From: SAR324 cluster bacterium
Lineage (GTDB): Bacteria; SAR324; NAC60-12
Assembly: GCA_028281495.1 (NCBI GenBank)
Contig: JANQJU010000020.1
Coordinates: 124,001-188,000, forward strand
Direction of reading: 5' to 3'
DNA length: 64,000 bases
Made by a program: the position numbers and the translations under genes. Below are positions 63,947-64,000 of this stretch, in pieces. The notes under the pieces are model-generated. The model did no database searches. It saw only the letters and a program-made list of their open reading frames with translations, and was not told the origin of the DNA. Each line of letters begins with the position of its first letter. Position 1 is the stretch's first letter.

Positions 63947-64000
63947 ATGGTTGTCGAAATTGCTCTCAACCTCCCTTTACGTCAGACCTTTGATTATGAA
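63947..64000 (+). CDS. Start of a PriA-like primosomal helicase gene (partial)
   Basis: Eighteen codons are visible before the right edge: MVVEIALNLPLRQTFDYE. The pattern V-x-V-A-L-x-x-P-L-x-x-x-FDY is the usual N-terminus of PriA. It lies 16 nt after uvrB in the same direction. No clear ribosome site is seen. The call rests on a short motif only. Confidence 0.5.
   Translation, partial: MVVEIALNLPLRQTFDYE

Noticed and set aside
1..64000. rRNA, tRNA or replication origin
   Set aside because: No tRNA-like T-loop with matching stems, rRNA core segments or DnaA-box cluster was noticed by eye; a covariance-model search would be needed to exclude small RNAs.

Overview
The window reads as a stretch of chromosome from a Gram-negative, motile, heterotrophic bacterium of proteobacterial type. 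The signs are lipoproteins with lipoboxes, an RND pump, an outer-membrane-like protein ending in Phe, and several chemotaxis proteins. The exact lineage cannot be read from the sequence; a deltaproteobacterial or SAR324-like origin is only a guess. Coding density is high, many genes overlap by 4 nt (ATGA), and no rRNA, tRNA, CRISPR array, insertion sequence or complete prophage was seen.

Layout. (a) 2-9024, + strand: a polyol (mannitol/sorbitol type) uptake and oxidation operon. It holds the end of a binding protein, two permeases, the ATPase, an unusual two-domain binding protein, a stand-alone family-3 binding protein, a mannitol dehydrogenase and a zinc alcohol/sorbitol dehydrogenase. (b) 9090-13209: a beta-barrel-like protein, a 1 kb gene-free AT-rich stretch with short repeats, a GNAT-like protein, a lipoprotein hydrolase and a stand-alone allophanate-hydrolase C-terminal domain. 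(c) 13230-18693, - strand: a complete dipeptide-type ABC transporter whose upstream region carries two identical 16-bp GntR-like palindromes. (d) 19043-29107: an AAA/PD-(D/E)XK protein, an unknown protein, purE and purK in convergent orientation, an RND pump and a soluble double-PAS chemoreceptor. (e) 29142-40295, - strand: a full urea system, urtABCDE followed by ureABCEFGD. (f) 40908-48566: cheD, a CheX-like phosphatase, a HelD-like helicase, two lipoproteins, a STAS protein, a TerB-like protein and a MATE pump. (g) 48651-50165: a small AT-rich module with a tandem AP2-like protein, two HTH-type proteins and palindromic operators. (h) 50195-56844, - strand: a glycine-betaine-type binding protein overlapping a membrane sensor with a pseudo-receiver, an AstA-like enzyme, a half-size EamA transporter, a methyltransferase and a double universal stress protein. 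(i) 57448-64000, + strand: cyanophycinase, two cyanophycin-synthetase-like proteins, uvrB and the start of a priA-like gene.

Theme. Nitrogen handling recurs: urea import and hydrolysis, an allophanate-hydrolase-derived domain beside a peptide transporter, an arginine succinyltransferase-like enzyme, and a cyanophycin-type polymer locus. The most unusual feature is the last one. Two adjacent cyanophycin-synthetase relatives have lost complementary parts. The first keeps an intact ATP-grasp domain but has a truncated Mur-like tail. The second keeps the N domain and a full-length Mur-like domain but lacks the ATP-grasp domain. Neither Mur-like domain has a P-loop lysine. This suggests a two-subunit enzyme with altered chemistry, encoded next to a cyanophycinase-like hydrolase.
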